From contig NZ_CP126279.1 of assembly GCF_003234815.2 (NCBI RefSeq), forward strand, positions 2,294,001 to 2,358,000: a stretch of DNA of 64,000 bases, read 5' to 3'. The notes under the pieces are model-generated. The model made no database searches. It had not been told where the DNA came from and saw only the letters and a list, made by a program, of their open reading frames with translations. The position numbers and the translations under genes are program-made. This DNA is from Curtobacterium sp. MCBD17_035 (GTDB lineage: Bacteria; Actinomycetota; Actinomycetes; Actinomycetales; Microbacteriaceae). How positions within the stretch are numbered: the first letter of the stretch is position 1; each line of letters starts with the position of its first letter. Positions 47,210 through 56,089 of this stretch are shown here, piece after piece.

Positions 47210-47408
47210 GTCTTCCGAGTATCTGGACTCGCCTATGAGCGGTCTGAGGAGGACCGGAGGACCGCCTGTGGATGCGATGGCGTCGGCATCCCCGACATCT
47301 GTCGGGCGGCGGCGCAGCCGCTCCTCCGTGCGTACGGTGGCAGGGTGCTCCACCCGACCGCCGCGCCGTCCGCGCACCACCCGTCCGACACGACCGAGGA
47401 GGACTGAC

Positions 47409-48956
47409 ATGGTGAGCTTCGACCACCGGGAGCCCGGCACCGACCCCGCGTCGTGGACGACGTTCCTCGCGGAGCGGACGACGGAGCGGCTCGACCTCGA
47501 CGGGATCGCGTCGGTCGTGGTGCTCGCACCCCACCCGGACGACGAGACCCTCGCCGCCGGGGGGCTGCTGGCGACGGCCGCCGAACTCGGGTTGCCGGCA
47601 CGGGTCCTGCTCGCCACGCGCGGCGAGCGGTCGCACCCGGACTCCCCGACGACCACGCCCGATCGGCTCGCCGCGCTCCGCGAGTCCGAGTTCGCAACGG
47701 CGCTCCAGGTGCTCCAGCCGGACATCCGCGCCACCCGCGTCCGCCTGCCGGACGGCGAGCTCCGCGAGCACCGCTCGACGTTGCGTGACGCGCTCGACCA
47801 CGTCCTCGCGGGCATGCCGACCCCGACCCTCCTCGCGGCGCCGTGGACGGGTGACGGTGACCGCGACCACCGCGCCGCGGGCGAGGTGGCCGAGGAGGCC
47901 GCCGCCGCCCACGACGGCGTGACGCTCGTCGAGTACCCGATCTGGATGTGGCACTGGGACGACCCCGCGTCGGCGAGCGGTCCGTGGGACCGTGTCACGG
48001 CCCTCCCGGTCCCGCCCGCGCTGCGTGAGCGGAAGTTCATCGCGCTCACGATGTACGCGTCGCAGGTCGGCGCGCTCTCGGACGCCCCGGGCGACGAGGC
48101 GATCGTCGACCTCCGTCACCTCGAGCACTTCACGCGCGCCGAGGAGGTCTTCTTCCGCATCGCCGCCACCGAGCGGCCGAGCATCGAGGAGCCCGGAACG
48201 ACGGCAGCACCCGCCGAGGAGGAGCCCGGAACCACGGCAGCACCCGCCGAGGAGGAGCCCGGAACGACGGCAGCACCGGTCGAGGAGGACCCCAGGACGA
48301 CCCCCGCACCGGGCGGGGGCGAGGCCGGACCGGCGGACCAGCCGTCGCCGGACGGGTCCGGCTCGCGGACCCGCGCGTCCTCCGAGGCGCACTCCGCGCG
48401 CCGACCGGACGGCCGGGACTTCGAGCACGACTGGTACGAGCGCCGGAAGCGGGCGGTCACGCTGGCGGCCCTCCCGCGCGAGCGCTGGCGGTCCGCGCTC
48501 GAGATCGGCTGCGCGACGGGGTTCCTCACCCGTGAGCTCACGGAGCGGACGGACGCGGTGCTCGGCGTCGACATGGCCCGGGCACCCCTCGAGCAGGCCC
48601 GCCGCACGGCACCGCGCGCGACGTTCCTCCGCATGACCGTCCCCCAGGAGTGGCCGGACGGGCGCTTCGACCTCGTCGTGCTGTCCGAGGTCGGCCACGA
48701 CCTGAGCGCCGCCGACCTCGGAACGACGGTCGAGCGGGTGTTCCGGTCCCTCGACCCAGACGGGGTCCTCGTCGCATGCCACTGGCGCCACCCGATCGGC
48801 GACGCTGGGCTCGACGGCGACGCCGTGCACGCCCGCCTCCGCGCGCGCTGGCCCCGGTCACCGCTCGTGCACCACGAGGAGGACGACTTCGTCCTCGACG
48901 TGTTCCCCGGCCCGGCCGTCCCCTCGGTCGCGCAGGAGTCCGGTCTCGTCCGGTGA
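47409..48956 (+). CDS. PIG-L deacetylase fused to a SAM-dependent methyltransferase
   Basis: A 515-residue two-domain protein. Residues about 30-255 form a LmbE/PIG-L zinc deacetylase (APHPDDE, residues 40-46, and the late DRDHRAAGEVA histidine region). A linker at residues 260-292 has three 11-residue repeats (EEPGTTAAPAE). The C-terminal domain from about residue 325 is a class I methyltransferase resembling NodS (LEIGCATGFLT near residue 364, LVVLSEVGHDL). The likely substrate is an N-acetylated sugar conjugate. The protein is divergent from the two-component genes. Confidence 0.85.
   Translation: MVSFDHREPGTDPASWTTFLAERTTERLDLDGIASVVVLAPHPDDETLAAGGLLATAAELGLPARVLLATRGERSHPDSPTTTPDRLAALRESEFATALQVLQPDIRATRVRLPDGELREHRSTLRDALDHVLAGMPTPTLLAAPWTGDGDRDHRAAGEVAEEAAAAHDGVTLVEYPIWMWHWDDPASASGPWDRVTALPVPPALRERKFIALTMYASQVGALSDAPGDEAIVDLRHLEHFTRAEEVFFRIAATERPSIEEPGTTAAPAEEEPGTTAAPAEEEPGTTAAPVEEDPRTTPAPGGGEAGPADQPSPDGSGSRTRASSEAHSARRPDGRDFEHDWYERRKRAVTLAALPRERWRSALEIGCATGFLTRELTERTDAVLGVDMARAPLEQARRTAPRATFLRMTVPQEWPDGRFDLVVLSEVGHDLSAADLGTTVERVFRSLDPDGVLVACHWRHPIGDAGLDGDAVHARLRARWPRSPLVHHEEDDFVLDVFPGPAVPSVAQESGLVR
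48186..48284 (+). repeat. 33-bp tandem repeat in the linker of the fusion gene
   Basis: Three 33-bp units (48186-48218, 48219-48251, 48252-48284) each starting GAGGAGCCCGGAAC and encoding EEPGTTAAP(A/V)E. Only a few substitutions separate the copies, so the expansion is recent. Confidence 0.9.
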
Positions 48957-49099
48957 GGTGCTGAGCCGAGGTCGACCGCACTGGGGAATCCCATAGGAGC
49001 GGGCAACTCCGCGCACAGCACCCCTCCCTACGGTCTCCTCGTCGGCCCCGTCCTGCGACAGCATGACGGTGTTCCCCGCCGGCCCCTGCGAGGAGAACC

Positions 49100-50668
49100 A
49101 TGTTCCTGACCTACCTCAGGCGCGAGCTCACGAACCGCAAGAAGCAGACCGTGATCATCGCGATCGGGATGGCGTTGGCCATCGCGCTCGTGATCATCGT
49201 GTCGTCGATCTCGAGCGGCGTGAAGGCAGCGCAGTCCACTGTGTTGCAGTCCGTGTACGGCGTCGGCACCGACATCACGGTCACCCAGACCGCGAGCGCC
49301 ACCACGGACGGCGGCCGCCCGAGCTTCGGCTTCGGCCAGAGCGGCGGTGCCACCGGCAGCGACGGCACCACGAAGCTGTCGAAGTCGCGGCTGTCGGTCA
49401 CCCGCGGCACCACCGCCATGTCGGACAGCACCGTGACGACGGTCACCTCCACGGCCGGCGTGTCCGCCGCGTCCGGGGTGCTGAACCTCACGAACAGCAC
49501 GTTCTCGGGTTCCATCGCCCAGCGACAGGACTCGTCCTCCGGCACGTCGGGCTCGTCCGGCTCGTCCGGCTCGTCCGGCACGCGTCAGGCGCCGACGGGC
49601 GGTCAGGGCGGCGGGTTCGGCGGCGGGAACTTCAGCATCGACGAGTTCACGGTCACGGGCATCCCGACGAGCAGCAGCACGGTCGGCCCGCTGACGAGCG
49701 CGAAGCTCACGAAGGGGCGGGCGCTCCGGTCCTCGGACGCGGGCAAGGACGTCGTCGTGCTCGACAAGACGTACGCCAAGAGCCAGTCGAAGACCGTCGG
49801 CGACACCATCTCGATCGGCGACACGACGTTCACCGTGGTCGGCATCGTGGCGTCCACGTCGTCCGACTCCGCGACCGCGTCGGATTCGTACATCCCGCTC
49901 GACACCGCACAGAAGCTCTCGAGCGAGACCGGCAAGGTCACCACGATCTACGTCTCCGCGGCCTCGTCCTCGAACGTCAGCAGCATCAAGACCGCGCTCG
50001 AGAAGAAGCTCACCAAGGCGACCGTCTCCACCGAGGCCGACCTCGCATCGAGCGTGTCCGGGTCCCTCTCGACCGCGTCGAGCCTCGTGTCGAACCTCGG
50101 CACCTGGCTGTCGATCGTGGTCCTCGCCGCCGCGTTCCTCATCGCCATCCTGTTCACGATCTCCGGCGTGAGCCGCCGCACCCGCGAGTTCGGCACCCTG
50201 AAGGCCATCGGCTGGTCCAACGGCCGCATCACGCGGCAGGTCGCCGGGGAGTCGTTCGTCCAGGGCATCATCGGCGGCGTCGTCGGAGCCGTCGCGGGCC
50301 TGGTCGGCATCCTCGTCATCAACGTCATCGCCCCCACCATCTCCGCCAGCGCCTCCAGCACCGGCACGAACGGGGCCCGTGGCGGCCCCGGCACCGGCGG
50401 CGGGTTCCCCGGGGCCGCCGCAACCGGCGCGCCGAACGCCGGCACGAGCGGATCCGGTGCGACCTCGGGTGGGTTCGGCGGGGCGGGGGGCTTCGGCGGC
50501 GGACAGACGGCCTCGACCACCGACGTCGTGCTGCACGCCCCCGTCACCGTCGAGATCATCCTCGTCGCGATCGGTCTGGCGATCCTCGGCGGGCTGCTCG
50601 CCGGTGTCCTCGGCGGCTGGCGGGCCTCCCGGCTCCGCCCGGCAGAAGCACTCCGGAGCGTCGCCTGA
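49100..50668 (+). CDS. MacB/FtsX-type ABC transporter permease
   Basis: A 522-residue permease. One N-terminal helix (VIIAIGMALAIALVIIV), a long extracellular domain with Ser/Gly-rich tracts (GTSGSSGSSGSSGT and GGQGGGFGGG), then three C-terminal helices, the first starting WLSIVVLAAAFLIAILFTISG. The cytoplasmic motif RRTREFGTLKAIGWSNGRI is the FtsX signature. The ATG at 49100 follows GAGGAG. The ATPase gene follows; the pair forms a mechanotransmission-type exporter. Confidence 0.92.
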   Translation: MFLTYLRRELTNRKKQTVIIAIGMALAIALVIIVSSISSGVKAAQSTVLQSVYGVGTDITVTQTASATTDGGRPSFGFGQSGGATGSDGTTKLSKSRLSVTRGTTAMSDSTVTTVTSTAGVSAASGVLNLTNSTFSGSIAQRQDSSSGTSGSSGSSGSSGTRQAPTGGQGGGFGGGNFSIDEFTVTGIPTSSSTVGPLTSAKLTKGRALRSSDAGKDVVVLDKTYAKSQSKTVGDTISIGDTTFTVVGIVASTSSDSATASDSYIPLDTAQKLSSETGKVTTIYVSAASSSNVSSIKTALEKKLTKATVSTEADLASSVSGSLSTASSLVSNLGTWLSIVVLAAAFLIAILFTISGVSRRTREFGTLKAIGWSNGRITRQVAGESFVQGIIGGVVGAVAGLVGILVINVIAPTISASASSTGTNGARGGPGTGGGFPGAAATGAPNAGTSGSGATSGGFGGAGGFGGGQTASTTDVVLHAPVTVEIILVAIGLAILGGLLAGVLGGWRASRLRPAEALRSVA

Positions 50669-50733
50669 TGCCCACCGACACGTCCTCGAACCCCTCTCGG
50701 ATCCCGAGCGCCACCGACCAGTCAGGAGCACCG

Positions 50734-51474
50734 ATGTCCACCACGGACCGCGTCTCGACCATCGCACCCGCCGCAGCACCGGCCAGCGGGAACCGCCCGA
50801 TGTACCAGCTGAGCGGCGTCGGCAAGACCTACGCCCAGAAGAACAAGAAGGTCACCGCCCTGGCCGGGGTCGACCTCGAGATCCCGACCGGCCAGCTCGT
50901 CGCGATCCAGGGTCCGACCGGCGGCGGCAAGTCGACGCTGCTGCAGATGCTCGGCGCGCTCGACCGACCCACGTCCGGGTCCGTCGTGCTCGGCGACCGG
51001 GACATCGCCGAGCTCGGCGACGGCGCCCTCACCGAGATCCGGGCATCCGAGATCGGGTTCGTGTTCCAGTCCTTCAACCTCATCCCGACGCTGACCGCTC
51101 GCGAGAACGTCGAGACGGCGTTCGCGGGGTCGCTCGCCCGGTCGTCACGTGACGAGATCACCCGGAGCGCGACCGCGGCGCTCGAGTCGGTCGGACTGGG
51201 CGAGCGCCTCGAGCACCTGCCCGCCGAGCTGTCCGGCGGCCAGCAGCAGCGTGTCGCGATCGCCCGGGCGCTGGTCAAGAACCCGAAGGTGCTCCTCGCG
51301 GACGAACCGACGGGGGCACTCGACGAGGGCACCCGTGACGAGATCATGTCGATCATCGAGGGTCAGTGGAAGGACCGCGGCCTGACGGTCGTCATCGTGA
51401 CGCACGACTCGTGGGTCGCCCGCCGCGCCGAGCGCCGTCTGCACATCAAGAACGGCCAGGTGCGCGACATCTGA
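50734..51474 (+). CDS. ABC transporter ATP-binding protein (MacB/LolD type)
   Basis: A 246-residue ATPase. Walker A GPTGGGKST, Q-loop FVFQSFNLIPTLTA, signature LSGGQQQRVAIARAL, Walker B VLLADEPTGALD, H-loop THD. ATG 50734 is preferred because AGGAG lies 5 nt upstream; an in-frame ATG at 50668 overlaps the permease stop (TGATG) and would add 22 low-complexity residues. It is cotranscribed with the permease. Confidence 0.93.
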   Translation: MSTTDRVSTIAPAAAPASGNRPMYQLSGVGKTYAQKNKKVTALAGVDLEIPTGQLVAIQGPTGGGKSTLLQMLGALDRPTSGSVVLGDRDIAELGDGALTEIRASEIGFVFQSFNLIPTLTARENVETAFAGSLARSSRDEITRSATAALESVGLGERLEHLPAELSGGQQQRVAIARALVKNPKVLLADEPTGALDEGTRDEIMSIIEGQWKDRGLTVVIVTHDSWVARRAERRLHIKNGQVRDI

Positions 51475-51504
51475 CCGTCCCGCACGCACGGCATCTGCGC
51501 CGAC

Positions 51505-51554
51505 ATCGCACGACACGCCGCTTCCCCACGACGGGAGGCGGCGTGTCGTGCGAT
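51505..51554. terminator. Bidirectional terminator after the MacB-like operon
   Basis: Perfect 17-bp arms ATCGCACGACACGCCGC / GCGGCGTGTCGTGCGAT, 16-nt loop, between convergent genes. Confidence 0.85.
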
Positions 51555-51565
51555 CTCGACGCGGG

Positions 51566-52579
51566 TCAGTCGACTGGGTAGTCGCAGTAGGCGAACCACG
51601 TCGAGCTCGGCGCCCACGGCGGCACGTTCACCGTTCCCTGGCCACCCTGCGTCACCGCGACGGTCCGCGGAGCCTCGGTCGTGGTCCCGAGCACGGCGTC
51701 GCCGGGGAGCATCCGGAGTTCGACGTCGCGGTCGGCCGGGTGCCCCTGGGTGCCCGTCGGGTACGCCAGGTACAGCAGGTGCCGGCCGTCCGGGGACGGG
51801 TGGGGGAACCAGTTCACCCGCTCGTCGTGCGTCAGTTGCTCCGCTCGTTCCGTCAGCGCGGGGTGCTCCGCGGTGCTGTCCGGCACCCCGTCGAGTCGCA
51901 ACCGTGTCAGCTGCGCGTGCCCGGGCTCGGGCTCCCATCGTTCGGAGTTCCAGAGCAGGGCGGACCCGTCCGGGGCGAACACCACGCCGTCGTCGGCGTG
52001 CTCGTCGCGCGTCACGAACGTCGGTTCGCCGGTCGCCGGGTCCACGAGCGCGACGTCCGTCGACCACACGCCGTCGTCCGACAGCTCGCCGACGATCGCC
52101 GCGAGCGAGGACCCGTCGGGCGCGATGCCGTGCAGGTAGAACTTGCGGCGGACCGGCGCGGCGGCGGCGTCGGTGATCCGCTCGGCGGGCTCGGCCGCGG
52201 TGCCCTCGGGCAGGGTGACGCGGTAGAGGTCGCCGTCGCGGGCGGAGACCACGATCGAGGTGCCGGACGGATCGAGCACGTGGTCGTTGTTGATCTCCGG
52301 GACACCGTCCATCGGCACCCGCACCAGGTCGTTCTCGTCGAGGACCAAGCCGGTCCGCGGCACGGGGAGCGTGAAGAGGTCGCCGTCGCCGTTGAGCACG
52401 AGCCGTTCGTCCGAGCTCCCCGCCCGGTCGATCCACACGTTCGGCGCCTCGACGAGCACGCGGTCGCTCACGAACACGACGCGGTCCTCGCCGGTCGTCA
52501 CGTCGACCACGTGCACCCGGCTCGTCTGTCCGGGCCGCAACTGCCGCCCGCGCGGCTCACTCGTGCTGTCGTCGCTCAT
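51566..52579 (-). CDS. TolB-like beta-propeller protein
   Basis: A 337-residue protein built of WD40-like/TolB blade sequences (VFAPDGSALLWNSERWEP, FPHPSPDGRHLLYLAYP). No signal peptide or membrane segment is visible, so it is probably cytoplasmic. Similar proteins are annotated as biopolymer-transport TolB homologues, without demonstrated transport role. Start ATG 52579; ATG 52588 is a close alternative. Unlinked to other genes. Confidence 0.8.
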   Translation of the reverse strand: MSDDSTSEPRGRQLRPGQTSRVHVVDVTTGEDRVVFVSDRVLVEAPNVWIDRAGSSDERLVLNGDGDLFTLPVPRTGLVLDENDLVRVPMDGVPEINNDHVLDPSGTSIVVSARDGDLYRVTLPEGTAAEPAERITDAAAAPVRRKFYLHGIAPDGSSLAAIVGELSDDGVWSTDVALVDPATGEPTFVTRDEHADDGVVFAPDGSALLWNSERWEPEPGHAQLTRLRLDGVPDSTAEHPALTERAEQLTHDERVNWFPHPSPDGRHLLYLAYPTGTQGHPADRDVELRMLPGDAVLGTTTEAPRTVAVTQGGQGTVNVPPWAPSSTWFAYCDYPVD

Positions 52580-52696
52580 GGTCTCCATCCTCTCCTGGTC
52601 CGCCGCCGTCCGCCGGTCGCTCGGACGCGCCGTGCGGAGACAGGTCGGCCTGTCCCGCCGGCTCCGGACCGTCGCGCCAGCGACGGGGCGACCGTG

Positions 52697-52739
52697 CCGG
52701 GAGGGACGGTGCGGGTCCGACCCGCACCGTCCCTCCCGG
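52697..52739 (-). terminator. Terminator of the carbohydrate ABC operon
   Basis: 20-bp perfect inverted repeat (CCGGGAGGGACGGTGCGGGT / ACCCGCACCGTCCCTCCCGG) with loop CCG, 12 bp past the last permease gene. Confidence 0.85.
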
Positions 52740-52751
52740 AGTGGCTCGTCC

Positions 52752-53591
52752 CTACTTGACGGCGCCTGCGGTCAGACCGGCGACGAACTGCCGCTGGACG
52801 ATGAGGAACGCGACGACGACCGGGATGCTGACCACGAGCGAGGCGGCCATGATCTGGTTCCAGTACACGTTCGTCTGGGTCGAGTACTGCTGCAGGCCCA
52901 CGGCGAGGGTCTGCGAGTTCCCGTTCGTCAGGACGGACGCGAACAGCACCTCACCCCAGCTCGTCATGAACGAGTAGATCGCGACGGCCACGATGCCCGG
53001 TCGCGCGGCCGGCAGGATCACCCGGAACAACGCCCCGAGCGGACCCGACCCGTCCACCATGGCGGCCTCGTCGAGATCGCGCGGGATGGTCTCGAAGTAG
53101 CCGGCGAGCATCCAGATCGAGAACGGCAGCACGAACGTCAGGTACGTGATGATCAGGCCGAGCTGGGTGCCGACGAGCTGGATGCCGAGGAGCTGGTCCA
53201 GGTTGACGAAGATGAGGTACAGCGGCAGCAGGAACAGCACGCCGGGGAACATCTGGGTCGCCAGGATCGAGGTGGTGAACGTGCTGCGACCGCGGAACGT
53301 CCACCGCGACACCGCGTACGCGGCGAAGATCGCGATGACGAGCGAGAACAGCGTCGCGATCGAGCAGACGACCAGGCTGTTCACGAAGTAGGTCGCCAGC
53401 GGCACCGTGGTCCAGATGTCGATGAACGGCTGGAAGGTGAGGTGTGTCGGGATCCACGTGAACGCGCCCTGCACGTCACCGAGCGGCTTGAGGGCCGAGG
53501 TGATCATGACGTACAGGGGCACGATCGTGAAGATCGACAGCAGGACGATGACGATGACGCGGAACGTCTTGGAGCCAGTTGTCTCACGCAC
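52752..53591 (-). CDS. Carbohydrate ABC transporter permease (MalG type)
   Basis: A 279-residue permease with six membrane segments. The EAA loop is YFETIPRDLDEAAMVDGSGPLGALFRVILP, in two parts, which contacts the ATPase. The GTG start at 53591 overlaps the end of the other permease gene by 8 nt. Forms the inner-membrane channel with the MalF-type partner. Confidence 0.94.
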   Translation of the reverse strand: MRETTGSKTFRVIVIVLLSIFTIVPLYVMITSALKPLGDVQGAFTWIPTHLTFQPFIDIWTTVPLATYFVNSLVVCSIATLFSLVIAIFAAYAVSRWTFRGRSTFTTSILATQMFPGVLFLLPLYLIFVNLDQLLGIQLVGTQLGLIITYLTFVLPFSIWMLAGYFETIPRDLDEAAMVDGSGPLGALFRVILPAARPGIVAVAIYSFMTSWGEVLFASVLTNGNSQTLAVGLQQYSTQTNVYWNQIMAASLVVSIPVVVAFLIVQRQFVAGLTAGAVK

Positions 53592-54579
53592 GCTGGGACC
53601 TCCGGTTGGTGAAGAGCAGGTAGGCGCTCGTGACGATGAGCAGGAACAGCAGCAGCAGCACGCTCATCGCGGCGCCGGAGCCGAAGTTCCACGTGATGAA
53701 CGAGGCGTTGTAGATGTGGAACGAGATGAGGTCCGCGGCCGGCGGCTGCGCGGTCGAGCCGAACAGCACGTAGGGCGTGTTGAAGTCGTTGAAGGTCCAG
53801 AGGAACATCACGAGGACCAGGGTGACGTTGACCGACCGCACCATCGGCAGGGTGATGCTGCGCCACTGCCGGAACGGCTTGGCGCCGTCCACCGAGCTCG
53901 CCTCGTAGACGTCCTGCGGGATCGACTGCAGGCCTGCCATGAGCATGAGGAACGCGAACGGCCACAGCCGCCAGATGGCGACGATCACGATCGCGACGAA
54001 CGCGTTGTTGCCGATCAGCCAGAACGGACCGTGCGCCATGAGGTGCAGCTGGTCGACGAGGATGTGGTTGATCGCGCCGGTGTCGCGCTGGAACATGAAC
54101 TTCCAGGCGATGATGCCGGCGTAGAGGGGCAGCGCGTAGGGCACCAGGAACAGCGTGCGGAACAGGGAGCGTCCGCGGAACTCGCGCTGCAGGGCGACCG
54201 CCGCGGCCATGCCGAGGACCCACGCGAACCCGACCACCAGGACGGTGAACCCGCACGTGACCAGGAACGAGTTGAGCAGGCTCTTGCCGATCGCCTGGTT
54301 GAAGTCGAGCGCGACGCTGTAGTTGTGCAGGCCCGCCCACGGTGCGCTCGACCAGTTGGCGATGAAGTACTTGGTGAGCTGGACGAGGCTGATCCAGATG
54401 CCCGTGAGCATCGGGACGATGTGGATGAGCAGCTCGAACAGGATCGCGGGAGCCAGGAGCACGTACGGCAGCCACTGCCCGTGACGGCGCCGCTTGGGCG
54501 GCTTGTTCGCGAGCGTGGACCGTGAGTCGGTCGTCAGCTCCGCAGCTCGGGACGACTCGGGGAGGACCGTCGTTGACAT
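53584..54579 (-). CDS. Carbohydrate ABC transporter permease (MalF type)
   Basis: A 331-residue permease with six membrane segments and the EAA loop IPQDVYEASSVDGAKPFRQW. ATG 54579 chosen; AAGG lies 8 nt upstream. Its cytoplasmic N-terminus ends KPPKRRRHGQW before helix 1. Coupled to the MalG-type gene. Confidence 0.94.
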   Translation of the reverse strand: MSTTVLPESSRAAELTTDSRSTLANKPPKRRRHGQWLPYVLLAPAILFELLIHIVPMLTGIWISLVQLTKYFIANWSSAPWAGLHNYSVALDFNQAIGKSLLNSFLVTCGFTVLVVGFAWVLGMAAAVALQREFRGRSLFRTLFLVPYALPLYAGIIAWKFMFQRDTGAINHILVDQLHLMAHGPFWLIGNNAFVAIVIVAIWRLWPFAFLMLMAGLQSIPQDVYEASSVDGAKPFRQWRSITLPMVRSVNVTLVLVMFLWTFNDFNTPYVLFGSTAQPPAADLISFHIYNASFITWNFGSGAAMSVLLLLFLLIVTSAYLLFTNRRSQRA

Positions 54580-54618
54580 GTGGATCACCTTCCGGCGGGT
54601 GCAGGGATGGGAAGGGGC

Positions 54619-54654
54619 GGCGCCCCGGGCGATGGCACCATCACCCGGGGCGCC
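54619..54654 (-). terminator. Intra-operon hairpin between binding-protein and permease genes
   Basis: GGCGCCCCGGG/CCCGGGGCGCC arms with an inner GATGG/CCATC pairing. It probably protects the binding-protein mRNA or lets only part of transcription proceed to the permeases. Confidence 0.7.
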
Positions 54655-54661
54655 GTCGGGA

Positions 54662-55978
54662 TCAGCCGTTGGCCTGGGACACCTGGTCCTGCGCGGTCTG
54701 CAGTGCCGACTTGATCTGGCTGGTCGACACCGTGCTGCCGGTGGCGATCTTGGCGAACATGTCGTTCATCGACTTGCCCACGGTGGACTCGAACTGGTCC
54801 TCGGCCGGCACCAGCGGCAGCGGCTTCGCCATCGTGTTGTAGATGTTGAGGAACGTCTTCGTCTCGGCGGACAGGTCCGTCGCGTTCGCGGCGCTCTTGA
54901 GCACCGGCAGGGCCGCGTACGGCTTGTCGAGGGTCGCCTGGGTGCTCTCGCTCGTCATGAACTTGACGAACTTGAGCGCGCCGTCCTTGTTCTTCGTGTT
55001 CTTGAAGATGGACAGGTTGATGCCGGCCGGGAAGCTCGCGATCTGCTTCGCACCCGTCGGCGCCGGGAAGGGCACCACACCGTACTTGTCGGCGGACATG
55101 CCGTTCGACTGGATGGTGGCGTCGGCGTTGTTCTGGTTGAGGATCATCGCCGCCTTGCCCTTGGCGAAGTCCGACGTCGACTGCGTCGCGTTGTCGTACT
55201 GGGCGTTCGAGGTGTTCACGGCCTTCTGGGTCTGCATCAGGTCGAGGTACCGCTTGATGCCGTTGACGTTCGCGGTCGAGGTGAACGTCGGGTCACCCTT
55301 GCTGTTGAACCACTGGCCACCGTTCTGCGCCGAGTTGATGAACGCGAAGTGCGCGTTCTCGGTGTAGGAACCCGCGGCGAGGGAGAACCCGTACTGACCC
55401 TTGGCCGGGTCGGTGAGCTTCTGCGCGTCGCTCGTCAGCTCCTCCCACGTCGTCGGCGGCTTGAGACCGGCGGCGGCGAACATGGCCTTGTTGTAGAAGA
55501 GGCCGTAGGCGAGGCCGTAGAGCGGGACGCTCGTCACGGTCTTGCCGGGGGCGCCACCGGTGGACAGCGGCACCTTGCCGAACTTGTCCGAGCCGCCGAT
55601 CGCCTTCATCGCCGAGCTGTCGAACGGCATGAACGCGCCGGTGGCCTGGAGCGAGGTCGCCCAGGTGTTGCCGATGTTGACCACGTCCGGGCCCTGGCCA
55701 CTAGTGACCGCGGTCTGGATCTTGTTCTGCAGGTCGTTCCACCCGATGACCTGGAGGTTCACCTTGATCCCGGTCTGCTTGGTGAACTTGGCCAGCTCCG
55801 GCGTGAGCACCTCCTTGTCGTTCTGGAGGCTCGTGCCCTGGTTGCTCGCCCAGTAGGTGAGCGTCTTGCCGTCGCTGCTGGAGGATCCGGATGAACCGGA
55901 GGAGGAACAGGCCGCGAGGCCCGTGACCATCAGTGCGCCTGCGGCGGCGACGGCCAGTGCGCGGAATGTGGTGCGCAT
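54662..55978 (-). CDS. Extracellular carbohydrate-binding lipoprotein of an ABC transporter
   Basis: A 438-residue family 1 solute-binding protein. The signal peptide ends in LAAC with lipidated Cys24, then a Ser/Gly linker. GQGPDVVNIGNTW is the ligand-cleft segment typical of MalE-like proteins, and AMILNQNNADATI lies in the second lobe. Coding spacing: 82 bp before the MalF-type gene. It should set the sugar specificity, which the sequence does not reveal. Confidence 0.94.
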   Translation of the reverse strand: MRTTFRALAVAAAGALMVTGLAACSSSGSSGSSSSDGKTLTYWASNQGTSLQNDKEVLTPELAKFTKQTGIKVNLQVIGWNDLQNKIQTAVTSGQGPDVVNIGNTWATSLQATGAFMPFDSSAMKAIGGSDKFGKVPLSTGGAPGKTVTSVPLYGLAYGLFYNKAMFAAAGLKPPTTWEELTSDAQKLTDPAKGQYGFSLAAGSYTENAHFAFINSAQNGGQWFNSKGDPTFTSTANVNGIKRYLDLMQTQKAVNTSNAQYDNATQSTSDFAKGKAAMILNQNNADATIQSNGMSADKYGVVPFPAPTGAKQIASFPAGINLSIFKNTKNKDGALKFVKFMTSESTQATLDKPYAALPVLKSAANATDLSAETKTFLNIYNTMAKPLPLVPAEDQFESTVGKSMNDMFAKIATGSTVSTSQIKSALQTAQDQVSQANG

Positions 55979-56052
55979 GACTCTCTGCTTTCTCGTCGTT
56001 GAGTGGGAGGTGCTATCGGGAAGGGAAAGGAAGGGAAACGGAAGTTCGGGGG

Positions 56053-56083
56053 CCCGCGCGGCCGTTGGTGTCGGCCGCGCGGG
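56053..56083 (-). terminator. Hairpin between the dehydrogenase and binding-protein genes
   Basis: CCCGCGCGGCCG/CGGCCGCGCGGG with a 7-nt loop, just past the Gfo/Idh stop codon. A partial terminator or processing site within the operon. Confidence 0.6.
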
Positions 56084-56089
56084 TCGGGG

